Counted from the stretch's first letter, positions 51,585 through 62,370 are shown. The stretch is 64,000 nucleotides of DNA from JAYRSJ01 sp041920215 (GCA_041920215.1 JAYRSJ010000015.1:41853-105852), one strand, 5' to 3'. A program made the numbers and translations. The notes: generated by a model from the sequence alone, not told the origin.

Positions 51585-52162
51585 CAGGCGCGGCCCCCGT
51601 CCAGGGTCTCGAGATGGCTGTTGAGCAGCTCGGCATAACGGCCAGCGGCGATCAGCAGCAGGTCGCAGCACTCGCGTGCCGCGCCATGCCCGCCGGGGGC
51701 CTGGGTCACATGGTGAGCCAGGGCGCGCAGCTCGGCATGGGCCTGAGCCGGCGCACAGGCAAAGCCGGCGCGGCTCAGCAGCGGCAGATCGGGCCAGTCG
51801 TCGCCCATGGCTGCCACCTCGGGCCAGGCCAGGCCCAGCCGGTCCAGCAGTGGCTGGGCCACGGCCAGCTTGTTCTTGGCACCATAGACCGCATGGGCCA
51901 GGCCCAGATCGGCGACGCGACGACGCACCGCCGCCGAATCGCGGCCGGTGATGACGATGGGCGTGATGCCGGCCTGGGCCAGCAGCTTGAGGCCATGGCC
52001 GTCCAGCGTGGAGAAGGCCTTGAAGTCCTCACCCTGCGGGCCAATGTAGATGCGGCCATCGGTCAGCACGCCGTCGACATCGAAGATCGCGGCCCGTATG
52101 CCCTGGGCCTTGAGCAGCAGCTCGGCAGGAAAGTTCAGCGCAGGCTGGAGCCAGGATGTCAT
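51584..52162 (-). CDS. kdsC: 3-deoxy-D-manno-octulosonate 8-phosphate phosphatase KdsC
   Basis: HAD-family phosphatase that removes phosphate from KDO-8-phosphate in LPS core synthesis. It has 192 aa. The nucleophile motif is FDVDGVLTDG (Asp28, general acid Asp30), motif II is ITGRDS, and motif III/IV is AMGDDWPDLPLL. The KdsC feature DGHGLKLLAQAGI is present. It starts 1 base after the kdsD stop. Confidence 0.95.
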   Translation of the reverse strand: MTSWLQPALNFPAELLLKAQGIRAAIFDVDGVLTDGRIYIGPQGEDFKAFSTLDGHGLKLLAQAGITPIVITGRDSAAVRRRVADLGLAHAVYGAKNKLAVAQPLLDRLGLAWPEVAAMGDDWPDLPLLSRAGFACAPAQAHAELRALAHHVTQAPGGHGAARECCDLLLIAAGRYAELLNSHLETLDGGRA

Positions 52163-52163
52163 C

Positions 52164-53153
52164 TCAGATCACCTTGGCCTGCATCAGGTCGTTGATATGG
52201 ATGGCGCCCAGCAGGCGGCCGTCCGGCTCGGTGACCAGGACCACGGTGATGCGCGCCTCCTCCATCAGATCGGCCGCATCCACCGCCAGCGCATCGGCAC
52301 GCACGCGCTTGGGGCTTGTGTGCATCACCTCGCCGGCCTTGAGCTCACGCAGATCGACGCCGCGCTCGATCAGGCGGCGCAGATCGCCATCGGTGAACAC
52401 GCCCTGCACCCGCGTGTCGGCATCGACGACGATGGCCAGTCCCATGCCCTTGGCCGACATCGCGCGCATCATCTCGGTGAAGCCGGTGGCCGGGCCGACG
52501 CAGGGCAGGGCCTCGCCGCTGCGCATCAGATCGCGCACATGGGTCAACAGCTTGCGGCCCAGGGCCCCGCCAGGGTGCGAGCGGGCGAAATCCTCGGGCT
52601 TGAAGCCGCGCGCGTCCAGCAGGGCCACGGCCAGCGCATCGCCCAGGGCCATCTGTGCGGTGGTGCTGGCGGTGGGCGCCAGATTGAGCGGACAGGCCTC
52701 CTGCGCCACCCGGCTGTCCAGCACGATATGGGCGTGGCGCGCCAGGCTGGAGTCGGCCCGACCGGTCATCGCGATGATGGTGACGCCCAGGCGCTTGGCC
52801 ACCGGCAGCACCGCATTGAGCTCGTCGCTCTCGCCGGAGTTCGACAGCGCCAGCACCACGTCCTTAGACGTCACCATGCCCAGATCGCCGTGGCTGGCCT
52901 CGGCCGGGTGCACGAACAGCGCCGGTGTACCGGTGGAGGCGAGCGTAGCGGCGATCTTGCGCCCCACATGGCCGCTCTTGCCCATGCCCATCACCGCAAC
53001 GCGGCCCTTGCAGGCCAGCACCGCCTGCACCGCCTGGGCAAAGGCCTCGCCCAGCCGCGGCACCAGTTCGCTCAGGGCCTGGGCCTCGATCTGCAAGGCC
53101 TCGCGGGCCATCTGGACTGCGCGGGCGGCGTCGAATTGGGGCTGGGAACTCAT
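52164..53153 (-). CDS. kdsD: Arabinose-5-phosphate isomerase KdsD (KpsF/GutQ)
   Basis: Interconverts ribulose-5-phosphate and arabinose-5-phosphate, the KDO precursor. It has 329 aa: an SIS domain (~30-185) with VMGMGKSGHVGRKIAATLASTGTPA and ALSNSGESDEL, and two CBS domains (~205-325, ending VTEPDGRLLGAIHINDLMQ). The catalytic His region DFARSHPGGALG is present. It is first of kdsD-kdsC-lptC and divergent from the AraC gene. Confidence 0.95.
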   Translation of the reverse strand: MSSQPQFDAARAVQMAREALQIEAQALSELVPRLGEAFAQAVQAVLACKGRVAVMGMGKSGHVGRKIAATLASTGTPALFVHPAEASHGDLGMVTSKDVVLALSNSGESDELNAVLPVAKRLGVTIIAMTGRADSSLARHAHIVLDSRVAQEACPLNLAPTASTTAQMALGDALAVALLDARGFKPEDFARSHPGGALGRKLLTHVRDLMRSGEALPCVGPATGFTEMMRAMSAKGMGLAIVVDADTRVQGVFTDGDLRRLIERGVDLRELKAGEVMHTSPKRVRADALAVDAADLMEEARITVVLVTEPDGRLLGAIHINDLMQAKVI

Positions 53154-53225
53154 GGCCGGCAGTGTAGCCGCCGGACCTGCCGGGCGGGTTCACCGCAGAC
53201 CGCTGCCGCGGCCTCTGCCGCTACC

Positions 53226-54065
53226 ATGCACGGCATCATGACCGTGCTGTTCCAGGTGCGCGGCCGGACCGAAGCGCAGGCCGGCAGCCAGGATGCCGAC
53301 CAACTGCGCCTGATGGTGCCCACACTGCCGGCCAGCGAACTGCCGGCCCATCGCCACGCCGAGGCGCATTTCATCCTGGTGCTGCGCGGGCACTACCGCA
53401 GCGCGGCCGCGGGTTGCCCCAAGGAGGGGAGCCGCGAACCCTGCCTGATCTTCAATCCGCCGCGCACCGAGCATCAGGACTGCTTCGACCCCTCCCAGGT
53501 CTTGCCGGAGGCGCGCTTTCTGTCGCTGAGCCTGTCGGCCCGCTCCTGGCTGGAGCTGTGCGTGGACGCCGAACTGCCGCTGGCGCCGCAGGCGCTGTAC
53601 GGACCGGCGGCCGAGGCGGTGGTCGCCGCGCTGATGCCGCTGCTCCGGCAGCCGCATACCAGCCCGCTCGATTTCCAGTGTGCCCTGACGCGCGCGGCCG
53701 AACCCTTTGCTCGCACCAGCGCCGCCACGCTGGACCGCGCCCCGCCCTGGCTGCGCCGGTTCAAGGCCCAGCTGCGCGCCGCGGCGCTGGATGAACCGGG
53801 CGAGCTGAGCCTGGCCACGCTGGCCCGCGAGCTGGACCTGCATCCGGTCTATCTGTCGCGGGCGTTCCGCCGCCACCTGGGCGAAAGCCCGGCCGCCTAT
53901 GTGCGCGCCCTGCGGCTGGACAAGGCCGCCAACCTGATACGGCACACACGCCGCTCGCTGGCCGAGGTGGCCGCCGACAGCGGCTTCTTCGATCAGGCCC
54001 ATCTGGCCCACAGCTTCCGCGCGGCCTACGGGCTCAGTCCCTCGGCCTACCGGCGGCTCGCCTGA
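53226..54065 (+). CDS. AraC family transcriptional regulator
   Basis: A 279-aa regulator with an N-terminal cupin-like sensing domain (~20-130, with LPAHRHAEAHFILVLRGHY) and two helix-turn-helix motifs (LSLATLARELDLHPVYLSRAFRRHLGESPAAYVRALRLDKA; SLAEVAADSGFFDQAHLAHSFRAAYGLSPSAYRRL). ATG 53226 (MHGIMTVLF) or 53238 (MTVLFQVR). It is divergent from kdsD with 72 bases between, and lies upstream of a serine hydrolase it may control. Confidence 0.92.
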   Translation: MHGIMTVLFQVRGRTEAQAGSQDADQLRLMVPTLPASELPAHRHAEAHFILVLRGHYRSAAAGCPKEGSREPCLIFNPPRTEHQDCFDPSQVLPEARFLSLSLSARSWLELCVDAELPLAPQALYGPAAEAVVAALMPLLRQPHTSPLDFQCALTRAAEPFARTSAATLDRAPPWLRRFKAQLRAAALDEPGELSLATLARELDLHPVYLSRAFRRHLGESPAAYVRALRLDKAANLIRHTRRSLAEVAADSGFFDQAHLAHSFRAAYGLSPSAYRRLA

Positions 54066-54145
54066 GCGCGCAGGTTCAGCGCCTACAAGCCGGATCGCCG
54101 CCCGGGCGATAGTCTGCGAGCTTCTCGATTCCAGCAGCGCCGCCG

Positions 54146-55234
54146 ATGAAGCCCTTTCTTCTTGCCATCACCCTCGCCCTTGCCAGCACCGCGCCAGCAG
54201 CCCAGCCCGCCGCCGACTGGGCCGCACCGCCTGCCGCCGATCCCGCCCTGCAGGCCGCCGCCGACGCCGTGCGCGCCGGCAAGTTCGAGCAGATCAGCAG
54301 CCTGCTGATCGCCCGCCAGGGCCGGCTGGTCTTCGAGGCCTATTTCGACGCCGAGGGCGCCGAAGCGCTGCGGAACACGCGCTCGGCCACCAAGACCGTG
54401 CTGGGCATGCTGGTGGGCCAGGCGATCGCCGACCGCAAGCTGCCCAGCGTCAAGGCGCCGGTGCTGGCCTACCTGCCCGGCCAGCCAGTGGACGATGCGC
54501 GCAAACGCCGGATCACGTTCGAAGATCTGCTGACCATGAGCGGGCCGCTGGAATGCGATGACTGGAACGGCCTGTCGCGCGGCAACGAGGAGCGCATGTA
54601 CCTGGTCGAGGACTGGGTTGGCTTCTTCTGGGAGCTGCCGATGCGCGGCTTCCCGGCCTGGCGCAAGAAGCCCGCCGACTCGCCCTATGGACGGGCCTTC
54701 AGCTATTGCACAGCCGGCGTCACCACCGGCGGCGTGGCCCTGGCCCATGCCGTGGGGCAGCCGCTGGAGGACTACGCCCGCAAGCGCCTGTTCGAGCCGC
54801 TGGGCATTGCCAAGGTCGCCTGGCAGCAGCTGCCGCTGGGGCCGGTGCAGACCGGCGGCGGCCTGGGCCTGCGCAGCCGCGACCTGCTCAAACTGGGCCA
54901 GCTCTACCTCGATGGCGGCCGCTGGCAGGGTCGCCAGCTGATCGCACGCGACTGGGTGGACGCATCGCTCAAGCCCCATGCCCGCATGGAGGAGCAGGGC
55001 ATCGACTACGGCTACCTCTGGTGGCTGCAGCAGTGGCAGGTGGGCTCACGCCAGCTGGCGGCCCGCGCGATGAACGGGGCCGGTGGCAACACCGTGCAGA
55101 TCGTGCCGGAACTGGACGCGGTGATCGTGATCACCAGCACCAACTACCAGGTGCGCAATGCCCACAAACTCACTGCCCAGCTGCTGACCCAGCATCTGCT
55201 GCCGGCCCTGCTGGCCGGTGCGTCGGCGCCCTGA
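54146..55234 (+). CDS. Exported class-C-like serine hydrolase
   Basis: A beta-lactamase/esterase-family protein of 362 aa. The signal peptide spans ~1-19. The nucleophile tetrad SATK (Ser80, Lys83) and the Tyr187 motif SYCTAG are present, with GAGGN at the third motif position. The family mixes esterases, peptidases and some beta-lactamases; the unusual SYC and missing KTG argue against a typical AmpC. It follows the AraC gene by 80 bases. Confidence 0.88.
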   Translation: MKPFLLAITLALASTAPAAQPAADWAAPPAADPALQAAADAVRAGKFEQISSLLIARQGRLVFEAYFDAEGAEALRNTRSATKTVLGMLVGQAIADRKLPSVKAPVLAYLPGQPVDDARKRRITFEDLLTMSGPLECDDWNGLSRGNEERMYLVEDWVGFFWELPMRGFPAWRKKPADSPYGRAFSYCTAGVTTGGVALAHAVGQPLEDYARKRLFEPLGIAKVAWQQLPLGPVQTGGGLGLRSRDLLKLGQLYLDGGRWQGRQLIARDWVDASLKPHARMEEQGIDYGYLWWLQQWQVGSRQLAARAMNGAGGNTVQIVPELDAVIVITSTNYQVRNAHKLTAQLLTQHLLPALLAGASAP

Positions 55235-55246
55235 CAAGGGCAACGA

Positions 55247-55275
55247 GACAAGGCCCGCGCGGGGCGGGCCTTGTC
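55247..55275. terminator. Hairpin between the convergent serine hydrolase and gdhA genes
   Basis: Perfect 11-bp arms GACAAGGCCCG and CGGGCCTTGTC with a 7-base loop. No long T-run; probably a bidirectional, weak or structure-driven terminator between stops. Confidence 0.55.
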
Positions 55276-55292
55276 TGCAGCGCAGCGGTGAA

Positions 55293-56564
55293 TCAGGGAT
55301 ACAGGCCGCGCTCTTCGCGGGCCTCGAGCACGCGGGTGCAAGCCACCACGAAGGCAGCGGTGCGCAGCGGGATGCGATGCTGCTCCGAGGTCTCCCAGAT
55401 GCCCTTGAAGGCGCCGGTGATGATCTTGTCCAGGCGGACATTGATCTCGTCCTCGGTCCAGAAGAAGCTGCTGAAGTCCTGCACCCATTCGAAGTAGGAC
55501 ACCGTCACGCCGCCCGAGTTGGCGATCACGTCGGGCACGACGATGATGCCGCGGTCGGCCAGCACCTGGTCGCCGTCCGGCGTGGTCGGGCCGTTGGCGC
55601 CTTCCAGCACCAGCCGGGTGGCGATGCGCTGGGCGCGCTCGGCCGTGATCTGGCCTTCCAGCGCCGCCGGGATCAGCACATCGGTCTTGACGTCCCAGAA
55701 GTTCTCGTTGTCGATGCGGTCCGCGCCCTTGAAGCCGCCGACGCCGCCGGCCTTGGCCACATGGTCCAGCAGGTCCTGCATGTCCACACCGCGCTCGTTC
55801 AGGATGGTGCCGGTATGGTCCTGCACCGCGACGATGCGGGCGCCGTTGGCGGCGAACAGCTTGGCGGCGATCGAGCCGACATTGCCGAAGCCCTGCACCG
55901 CGACGCGTGCGCCCTCCATCGGGATGTTCAGGCGGCGCATCGCTTCACGGCCGATCACGAACACGCCGCGGCCGGTGGCGGCCACGCGGCCCAGCGAGCC
56001 GCCCAGCGGGATCGGCTTGCCGGTGACGACGCCGGTCGCGGTGGCGCCGGTGTTCATCGAGTAGGTGTCCATCATCCAGGCCATGATCTGGCCGTTGGTG
56101 TTGACGTCGGGCGCCGGGATGTCCTGCTGCGGGCCGATGATGATGCCGATCTCGCTGGTGTAGCGGCGCGTCACCTTCTCCAGCTCCTTCATCGACAGGG
56201 TCTTGGGGTCCAGCCGGATGCCGCCCTTGGCGCCGCCATAGGGCAGGTTGACCGCGGCATTCTTGATGGTCATCCAGGCCGACAGCGCCATCACCTCTTC
56301 CAGCGTCACGTCCGGGTGGTAGCGCACGCCGCCCTTGCCGGGGCCACGGGTCAGGCTGTGCTGGACGCGATAGCCCTCGTAATGGGCGATGGTGCCGTTG
56401 TCCAGCTCGATGGGGATGTCGACGATCAGGCAGCGCTTGGGCCGGCGCAGCGTCTCCACCCAGCGCGCCAGATGACCCAGATAGGGTTCGACGGCATCGA
56501 TCTGGGACAGATAGGTACCCCAGGGACTGTTGCGCGTCGGCGAGACGAAAGACAGATTGGGCAT
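55293..56564 (-). CDS. gdhA: Glutamate dehydrogenase
   Basis: Interconverts glutamate and 2-oxoglutarate plus ammonia. It has 423 aa, the hexameric ~45-kDa class. Substrate motifs TRGPGKGGVRYHPDV and PYGGAKGGIR (catalytic Lys) are present, and the dinucleotide fold shows GFGNVGSIAAKLFAANGARIV. NAD versus NADP use cannot be decided here. ATG 56564 (MPNLSFVSPT) has a good GGAG Shine-Dalgarno; the longer form to 56621 lacks one. Divergent from the KefB-like antiporter. Confidence 0.94.
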   Translation of the reverse strand: MPNLSFVSPTRNSPWGTYLSQIDAVEPYLGHLARWVETLRRPKRCLIVDIPIELDNGTIAHYEGYRVQHSLTRGPGKGGVRYHPDVTLEEVMALSAWMTIKNAAVNLPYGGAKGGIRLDPKTLSMKELEKVTRRYTSEIGIIIGPQQDIPAPDVNTNGQIMAWMMDTYSMNTGATATGVVTGKPIPLGGSLGRVAATGRGVFVIGREAMRRLNIPMEGARVAVQGFGNVGSIAAKLFAANGARIVAVQDHTGTILNERGVDMQDLLDHVAKAGGVGGFKGADRIDNENFWDVKTDVLIPAALEGQITAERAQRIATRLVLEGANGPTTPDGDQVLADRGIIVVPDVIANSGGVTVSYFEWVQDFSSFFWTEDEINVRLDKIITGAFKGIWETSEQHRIPLRTAAFVVACTRVLEAREERGLYP

Positions 56565-56655
56565 GAAATGCTCCGTAACTTTTTGGTGGCGCGAACGGTA
56601 GCGCGAACCGGACAGCCCCAAGCGTCAATTCCGAAGCCAAGTGCACATGCGCTCA

Positions 56656-56692
56656 TGCGGCGCATGCATAGCGATCAAAACTATGCGCCGCA
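56656..56692. promoter_or_regulatory. Inverted repeat between gdhA and the antiporter gene
   Basis: Perfect 10-bp arms TGCGGCGCAT and ATGCGCCGCA flank a 17-base AT-richer spacer. It lies in the 243-base divergent gap, about 92 bases from the gdhA start and 116 from the antiporter start. It could be an operator for either gene. Confidence 0.45.
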
Positions 56693-56807
56693 ACCAGCAA
56701 TCCGGAAAGCTTGTTGCGCCCAAACCGCACCCGCGGCGCGGTGGCGGGGCACGCGCGCCGACCTCCTGTCCGCAGGGTACCGCGCTGGCAGCCCTTACCA
56801 TGGGTGG

Positions 56808-58808
56808 ATGATCACGTCGCTGGACCTTGCCCTGCTTTACCTGGTGGCTGCTGTGCTGGGGGTGGTGGTCTGCCGCTCGCTGAAGCTGCCGCCCATGCTG
56901 GGTTATCTGGCGGTTGGCGTGCTGATAGGGCCGAATGCGCTGGCGCTGGCCGGCGATACCGCCAGCATCCGCTATCTGGCCGAGTTCGGCGTGGTCTTCC
57001 TGATGTTCGTGATCGGGCTGGAGTTCAACCTGCCCAAGCTGCGCAGCATGCGCTCCCTGGTGTTCGGCCTGGGCCTGCTGCAGGTGCTGCTGACCATCGT
57101 CGGCACCGTGGCCGGCCACTATCTGCTGGATGCAACCTTCGCCTTTTTCGGCCAGCAATGGGAGCTGAGCTGGCAGGGGGCGCTGGTGTTGGGTGCGGCC
57201 ATGGCCATGAGCTCCACCGCCATCGTCGTCAAGCTGATGGCCGAGCGGCTGGAGCTGGAGAGCGAGCATGGCCGCCGGGTCATGGGCGTGCTGCTGTTCC
57301 AGGATCTGGCCGTGGTGCCGCTGCTGGTGATGATCCCGGCGCTCAACAGCAGCGGCGGCGCGATGCTGGTCTCGCTGGGCTGGGCCACGCTGAAGGCCGG
57401 CGTGCTGCTGACCCTGCTGCTGGTGGGCGGCCAGAAGGCGATGCGCTGGTGGCTGACCCTGGTGGCGCGGCGCAAGAGCGATGAGCTGTTCATGCTCAAT
57501 CTGCTGCTGGTCACGCTGGGCCTGGCCTGGCTGACCGAGCATGCGGGGCTGTCGCTGGCGCTGGGCGCCTTCGTGGCCGGCATGCTGATCGCCGAAACGG
57601 AATACAAGCACCAGGTCGAAACCGACATCCGGCCCTTCCACGATGTGCTCTTGGGTCTGTTCTTCATCACGATAGGCATGAAGCTGGACTGGCGGCCGGT
57701 GCTGGCGCAATGGCCGCTGGTCCTGGTGCTGACGCTGGCGCCCACACTGGCCAAGTTCGCGCTGGTGGCCGCCCTGGCCCGGCTGTTCAAGGCCCCCGCC
57801 GGGGTCTCGCTGCGCACCGGCCTGTATCTGGCGCAGGCCGGCGAGTTCGGCTTCGTGCTGCTGACCCTGGGCGCGCAGCACCAGCTGGTGGCGCCGCAAT
57901 GGGTCAGCCCGGTGCTGGCGGCCATGGTGCTTTCGATGCTGGCCACGCCCATCCTGTTCATGTACAGCAACCGCATCGTGATGAAGCTCTCCAGCAGCGA
58001 CTGGATGATGCAGTCGCTGCAACTGACCACCATCGCCAAGAAGTCCATCAAGGCCGATGCCCATGTGATCATCTGCGGTTATGGCCGCAGCGGCCAGAAC
58101 CTGGCGCGCATGCTGGAGGGCGAGCACATTCCCTATATGGCCCTGGACCTGGACCCCGACCGGGTGCGCCAGGCGGCGGCGGCCGGCCAGAGCGTGGTGT
58201 TCGGCGATGCCGCCCGGCTGCCCAGCCTGATGGCCGCCGGCCTGGCGCGTGCCAGTGCGGTGGTCGTGTCCTACCACGACACGCCCTCGGCGCTGAAGAT
58301 CCTGCAGCTGGTGCGCTCGCACGCGGCCCAGGTGCCGGTGATCGTGCGCACCATCGACGACACCGATCTGGAGCGCCTGCGCGCCGCCGGCGCCACCGAG
58401 GTGGTGCCCGAAGCCATCGAGGGCTCGCTGATGCTGGCCAGCCATGCGCTGGCCCTGGTGGGGGTGCCGATGCGGCGCGTGATACGCCTGACACAGCAGG
58501 CCCGCGACGCGCGCTACGGTCTCTTGCGCGGCTACTTCCACGGCGCTGACGACGATGCCGGCGCCGAGGACCGCAGCCAGGAGCGCCTCAGCTCCATCAC
58601 CCTGCCCCAGGCCAGCCCCTATGCCGATCAGACCCTGGGCGAGCTGGCCCTGCATGCGGTGGGCGTGGGCGTGGTCTCGCTGCGCCGCGCCAGCGGCGCG
58701 GTGGTCCAGGCCCACGACGCGCAGACCCTGGGCGGCGGCGACACTCTGGTGCTCTCGGGCCGGCCCGAGGCCCTGGCCCTGGCCGAGGAAAAGCTGCTGC
58801 GCAGCTGA
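56808..58808 (+). CDS. CPA2 monovalent cation:proton antiporter (KefB-like)
   Basis: Membrane antiporter of 666 aa. About twelve helices (~1-390) with LGYLAVGVLIGPNALALA and MSSTAIVVKLMAERLELESEHGR, an RCK/TrkA-N nucleotide-binding domain (~415-540, HVIICGYGRSGQNLARMLE), and a TrkA-C domain (~590-660). It probably moves K+ or Na+ against H+, and the RCK domain senses nucleotide or glutathione adducts. Burkholderiales commonly have this gene beside kdsD; here six kilobases separate them. Confidence 0.94.
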   Translation: MITSLDLALLYLVAAVLGVVVCRSLKLPPMLGYLAVGVLIGPNALALAGDTASIRYLAEFGVVFLMFVIGLEFNLPKLRSMRSLVFGLGLLQVLLTIVGTVAGHYLLDATFAFFGQQWELSWQGALVLGAAMAMSSTAIVVKLMAERLELESEHGRRVMGVLLFQDLAVVPLLVMIPALNSSGGAMLVSLGWATLKAGVLLTLLLVGGQKAMRWWLTLVARRKSDELFMLNLLLVTLGLAWLTEHAGLSLALGAFVAGMLIAETEYKHQVETDIRPFHDVLLGLFFITIGMKLDWRPVLAQWPLVLVLTLAPTLAKFALVAALARLFKAPAGVSLRTGLYLAQAGEFGFVLLTLGAQHQLVAPQWVSPVLAAMVLSMLATPILFMYSNRIVMKLSSSDWMMQSLQLTTIAKKSIKADAHVIICGYGRSGQNLARMLEGEHIPYMALDLDPDRVRQAAAAGQSVVFGDAARLPSLMAAGLARASAVVVSYHDTPSALKILQLVRSHAAQVPVIVRTIDDTDLERLRAAGATEVVPEAIEGSLMLASHALALVGVPMRRVIRLTQQARDARYGLLRGYFHGADDDAGAEDRSQERLSSITLPQASPYADQTLGELALHAVGVGVVSLRRASGAVVQAHDAQTLGGGDTLVLSGRPEALALAEEKLLRS

Positions 58809-58916
58809 GCCCGCGCAAGCGCTGGCACACCGGCGACAGCCTGGCGCATCCGTGACAGGCCGCGAGCCCGGCTTGCGCCACACTGCGTTCACCGCCGCAA
58901 CGCGAGGACGCACAGC

Positions 58917-60179
<1,263 letters not shown>

Positions 60180-60292
60180 GCCAGATCAAGCCCGGCTTCA
60201 CCGCCTTCCCCCATCAGGGGGGGCTGGGCGGGCGGCGGGAGCCTGCCTAGCATCCGGGACTTCGCCACAAACCCGGTCGCGCCGCCCGCCCC

Positions 60293-61783
60293 ATGTCCGC
60301 CCACCGTCGCCTGCGCAAACTGCTGCCGCTGCTGCTGACGCTGTGGCTGGCGGTGCAGCTGGCCCTGCTGCTGGCCAGCCTGGGCCGCCTCGGCGAGCCC
60401 GGCTGGCTGCCGGGGCTGAGCCTGGCCGGTCTGGCCCTGGCCGCGATAGGTGCGGCCTTCAGCCTGATCCTGCTGAAGCGCTCGCGCGCCCAGGTCGAGC
60501 AGGCCCGCCGCACCCTGTCCGAGGCGATCGATGCGCTGCCGGCCAGCGTCGAGATCTTCGACGCGAACGACCGGCTGGTGGCCTACAACAAGCGCCTGGT
60601 CGAGCTCTACCCGCATATGTTGCGCGAGTTCGAGCGCGGCGCCAGCTTCGAGGAGCTGGTGCGTGCCTCGCTGGACTTCAAGGGCGTGCCCGAGGCGATA
60701 GGCCGCGAGTCCGAGTGGTTGGCCGAGCGCCAGCTGGCGCGCGGCCGGCAGACGGCACCGCTGCTGCAGCGGGTGCATGACGACATCTGGCTGCGCATCT
60801 TCGAGCGCCGCACGCCCTCCGGCGGCATCGTCGGCGTGCGCCTGGAGGTCAGCGATCTGGTGCAGGAGCAGCGCCGCCTGGCCGAGAGCCGAGCCCAGCT
60901 GCAGGCGGTGATCAAGACCGCGATGAACGCCATCCTCAGCCTGGACCCGCAAGGCCATGTGCTGGAGGCCAATCCGGCCTGCGAGCGCCTGTTCGGCTAT
61001 AGCAGCGAGGAGCTGCAGGGCAGCCATCTGAGCCTGCTGCTGATGGGACTGCCCACCGAGGGGACCAGCGTTTGCGCCACACTGGCCGCGGCCGGCAGCC
61101 AGGAGTTCAGCGCCCGCCACCGCGAGGGCCAGGAGCTGGCGCTGCAGCTGGCCATGGCCGAGGTCAAGACCGAGAGCAGCCACCGCTTCGTCTGCATACT
61201 GACCGATTTCAGCGAGCGCAAGCGCCAGGAGATACGGCTGCGCCAGGCTAATGAGTTATTGGCGCGTCAATCGACCACCGACGGCCTCACCGGCGTCGGC
61301 AACCGCCGCCTGTTCGACCAGTCGCTGCAGCAGGAATGGCTGCGCAGCGCGCGACGCGGCCGGCCGCTGGCCTGCGTGCTGGTCGATATCGACCACTTCA
61401 AGCAGTACAACGACTGCTATGGCCATGTGGCCGGCGACGACTGCCTGCGCCGCGTGGCCAGCCTGCTGCGTGCCTGCGTGGGCCGCAGCGGCGAATCGGT
61501 GTGCCGCTATGGCGGCGAGGAGTTCGCGCTGCTGCTGGTCGATTGCGATCTGGCCGGCGCCCAGGTCGTGGCCCAGCGCTGCCTGGACAGCCTGCGCCTG
61601 GCGGCCATCGAGCACAGCGCTTCGCCGGTGCGCGCGACGGTCAGCCTCAGCATCGGCGTGGCCGCCTGTGTGGCCGATGCCCGGCAAAGTGCCAGCCAGC
61701 TGGTCGAGCAGGCCGACCGGGCGCTCTACCAGGCCAAGCAGGCGGGCCGGGCCCGCCTGGTGTGCAGCGAGCGGGCGGCCTGA
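60293..61783 (+). CDS. PAS-PAS-GGDEF diguanylate cyclase
   Basis: A 496-aa c-di-GMP synthase. Two N-terminal helices (~9-60), a first PAS-like module (~80-190, SVEIFDANDRLVAYNKRLVEL), a second PAS (~200-310, AILSLDPQGHVLEANPACERLFGY), then GGDEF at ~320-490. The active-site motif GGEEF is at 407-411. The I-site position reads RSGE, so product inhibition is probably lost. It lies 113 bases after the acyl-CoA dehydrogenase and 32 bases before apt. Confidence 0.92.
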   Translation: MSAHRRLRKLLPLLLTLWLAVQLALLLASLGRLGEPGWLPGLSLAGLALAAIGAAFSLILLKRSRAQVEQARRTLSEAIDALPASVEIFDANDRLVAYNKRLVELYPHMLREFERGASFEELVRASLDFKGVPEAIGRESEWLAERQLARGRQTAPLLQRVHDDIWLRIFERRTPSGGIVGVRLEVSDLVQEQRRLAESRAQLQAVIKTAMNAILSLDPQGHVLEANPACERLFGYSSEELQGSHLSLLLMGLPTEGTSVCATLAAAGSQEFSARHREGQELALQLAMAEVKTESSHRFVCILTDFSERKRQEIRLRQANELLARQSTTDGLTGVGNRRLFDQSLQQEWLRSARRGRPLACVLVDIDHFKQYNDCYGHVAGDDCLRRVASLLRACVGRSGESVCRYGGEEFALLLVDCDLAGAQVVAQRCLDSLRLAAIEHSASPVRATVSLSIGVAACVADARQSASQLVEQADRALYQAKQAGRARLVCSERAA

Positions 61784-61815
61784 GAGGCCACCGAGCGGGC
61801 ACGGATAATCGGCCC

Positions 61816-62367
61816 ATGCATGCCGAAGAACCCGCCCTCACCCTGATCAAGCAGCAGATCCGCACCGTGCCCGACTGGCCGGCACCGGGCGTGCAGTTCC
61901 GCGACATCACGCCGCTGCTGTCCAGCCCGCGCGTGTTCCGGGTGCTGATCGACCAGTTCGTGCACCGCTATTTCGATGCCCGGCCGGACGCCATCGCCGG
62001 GCTGGATGCACGCGGCTTCATCATCGGCTCGGTGCTGGCCTACGAGCTCAATATCGGCTTCGTCCCGATACGCAAGAAGGGCAAGCTGCCTTACACCACG
62101 GTCGAGGAAACCTATGAGCTGGAATACGGCAGCGCCACGGTGGAGATGCACACCGACGCGGTCAAGCCCGGCGATCGGGTGGTGCTGATCGACGATCTGA
62201 TCGCCACCGGCGGCACCATGCTGGCCGGCATGCGCCTGCTGCAGCGCCTGGGCGCCGAGCTGATCGAGGGCGCCGCCATCGTCGACCTGCCCGAGCTGGG
62301 CGGCTCGGCCCGGCTGCGGGCCGCCGGGCTCCCGCTGTTCACCCTCGTCGACTTCGAAGGACATTGA
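61816..62367 (+). CDS. apt: Adenine phosphoribosyltransferase
   Basis: Purine salvage: adenine plus PRPP to AMP. It has 183 aa. The PRPP-binding loop VVLIDDLIATGGT spans 123-134, and PDWPAPGVQFRDITPLL with LDARGFIIGSVLAYELNIGFVPIRKKGKLPY are diagnostic. ATG 61816 (MHAEEPALT) is the start; a longer open frame overlaps the GGDEF gene. It is followed after 3 bases by a TIGR03643 gene. Confidence 0.97.
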   Translation: MHAEEPALTLIKQQIRTVPDWPAPGVQFRDITPLLSSPRVFRVLIDQFVHRYFDARPDAIAGLDARGFIIGSVLAYELNIGFVPIRKKGKLPYTTVEETYELEYGSATVEMHTDAVKPGDRVVLIDDLIATGGTMLAGMRLLQRLGAELIEGAAIVDLPELGGSARLRAAGLPLFTLVDFEGH

Positions 62368-62370
62368 GCC

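Noticed and set aside
52050..53225. Long N-terminal extension of the AraC frame
   Set aside because: It runs antisense through kdsD; the regulator begins at 53226 or 53238.
54146..55234. Serine hydrolase considered as an antibiotic-resistance AmpC
   Set aside because: The SYC motif and absent KTG fit esterase or peptidase relatives; AraC next door is not AmpR.
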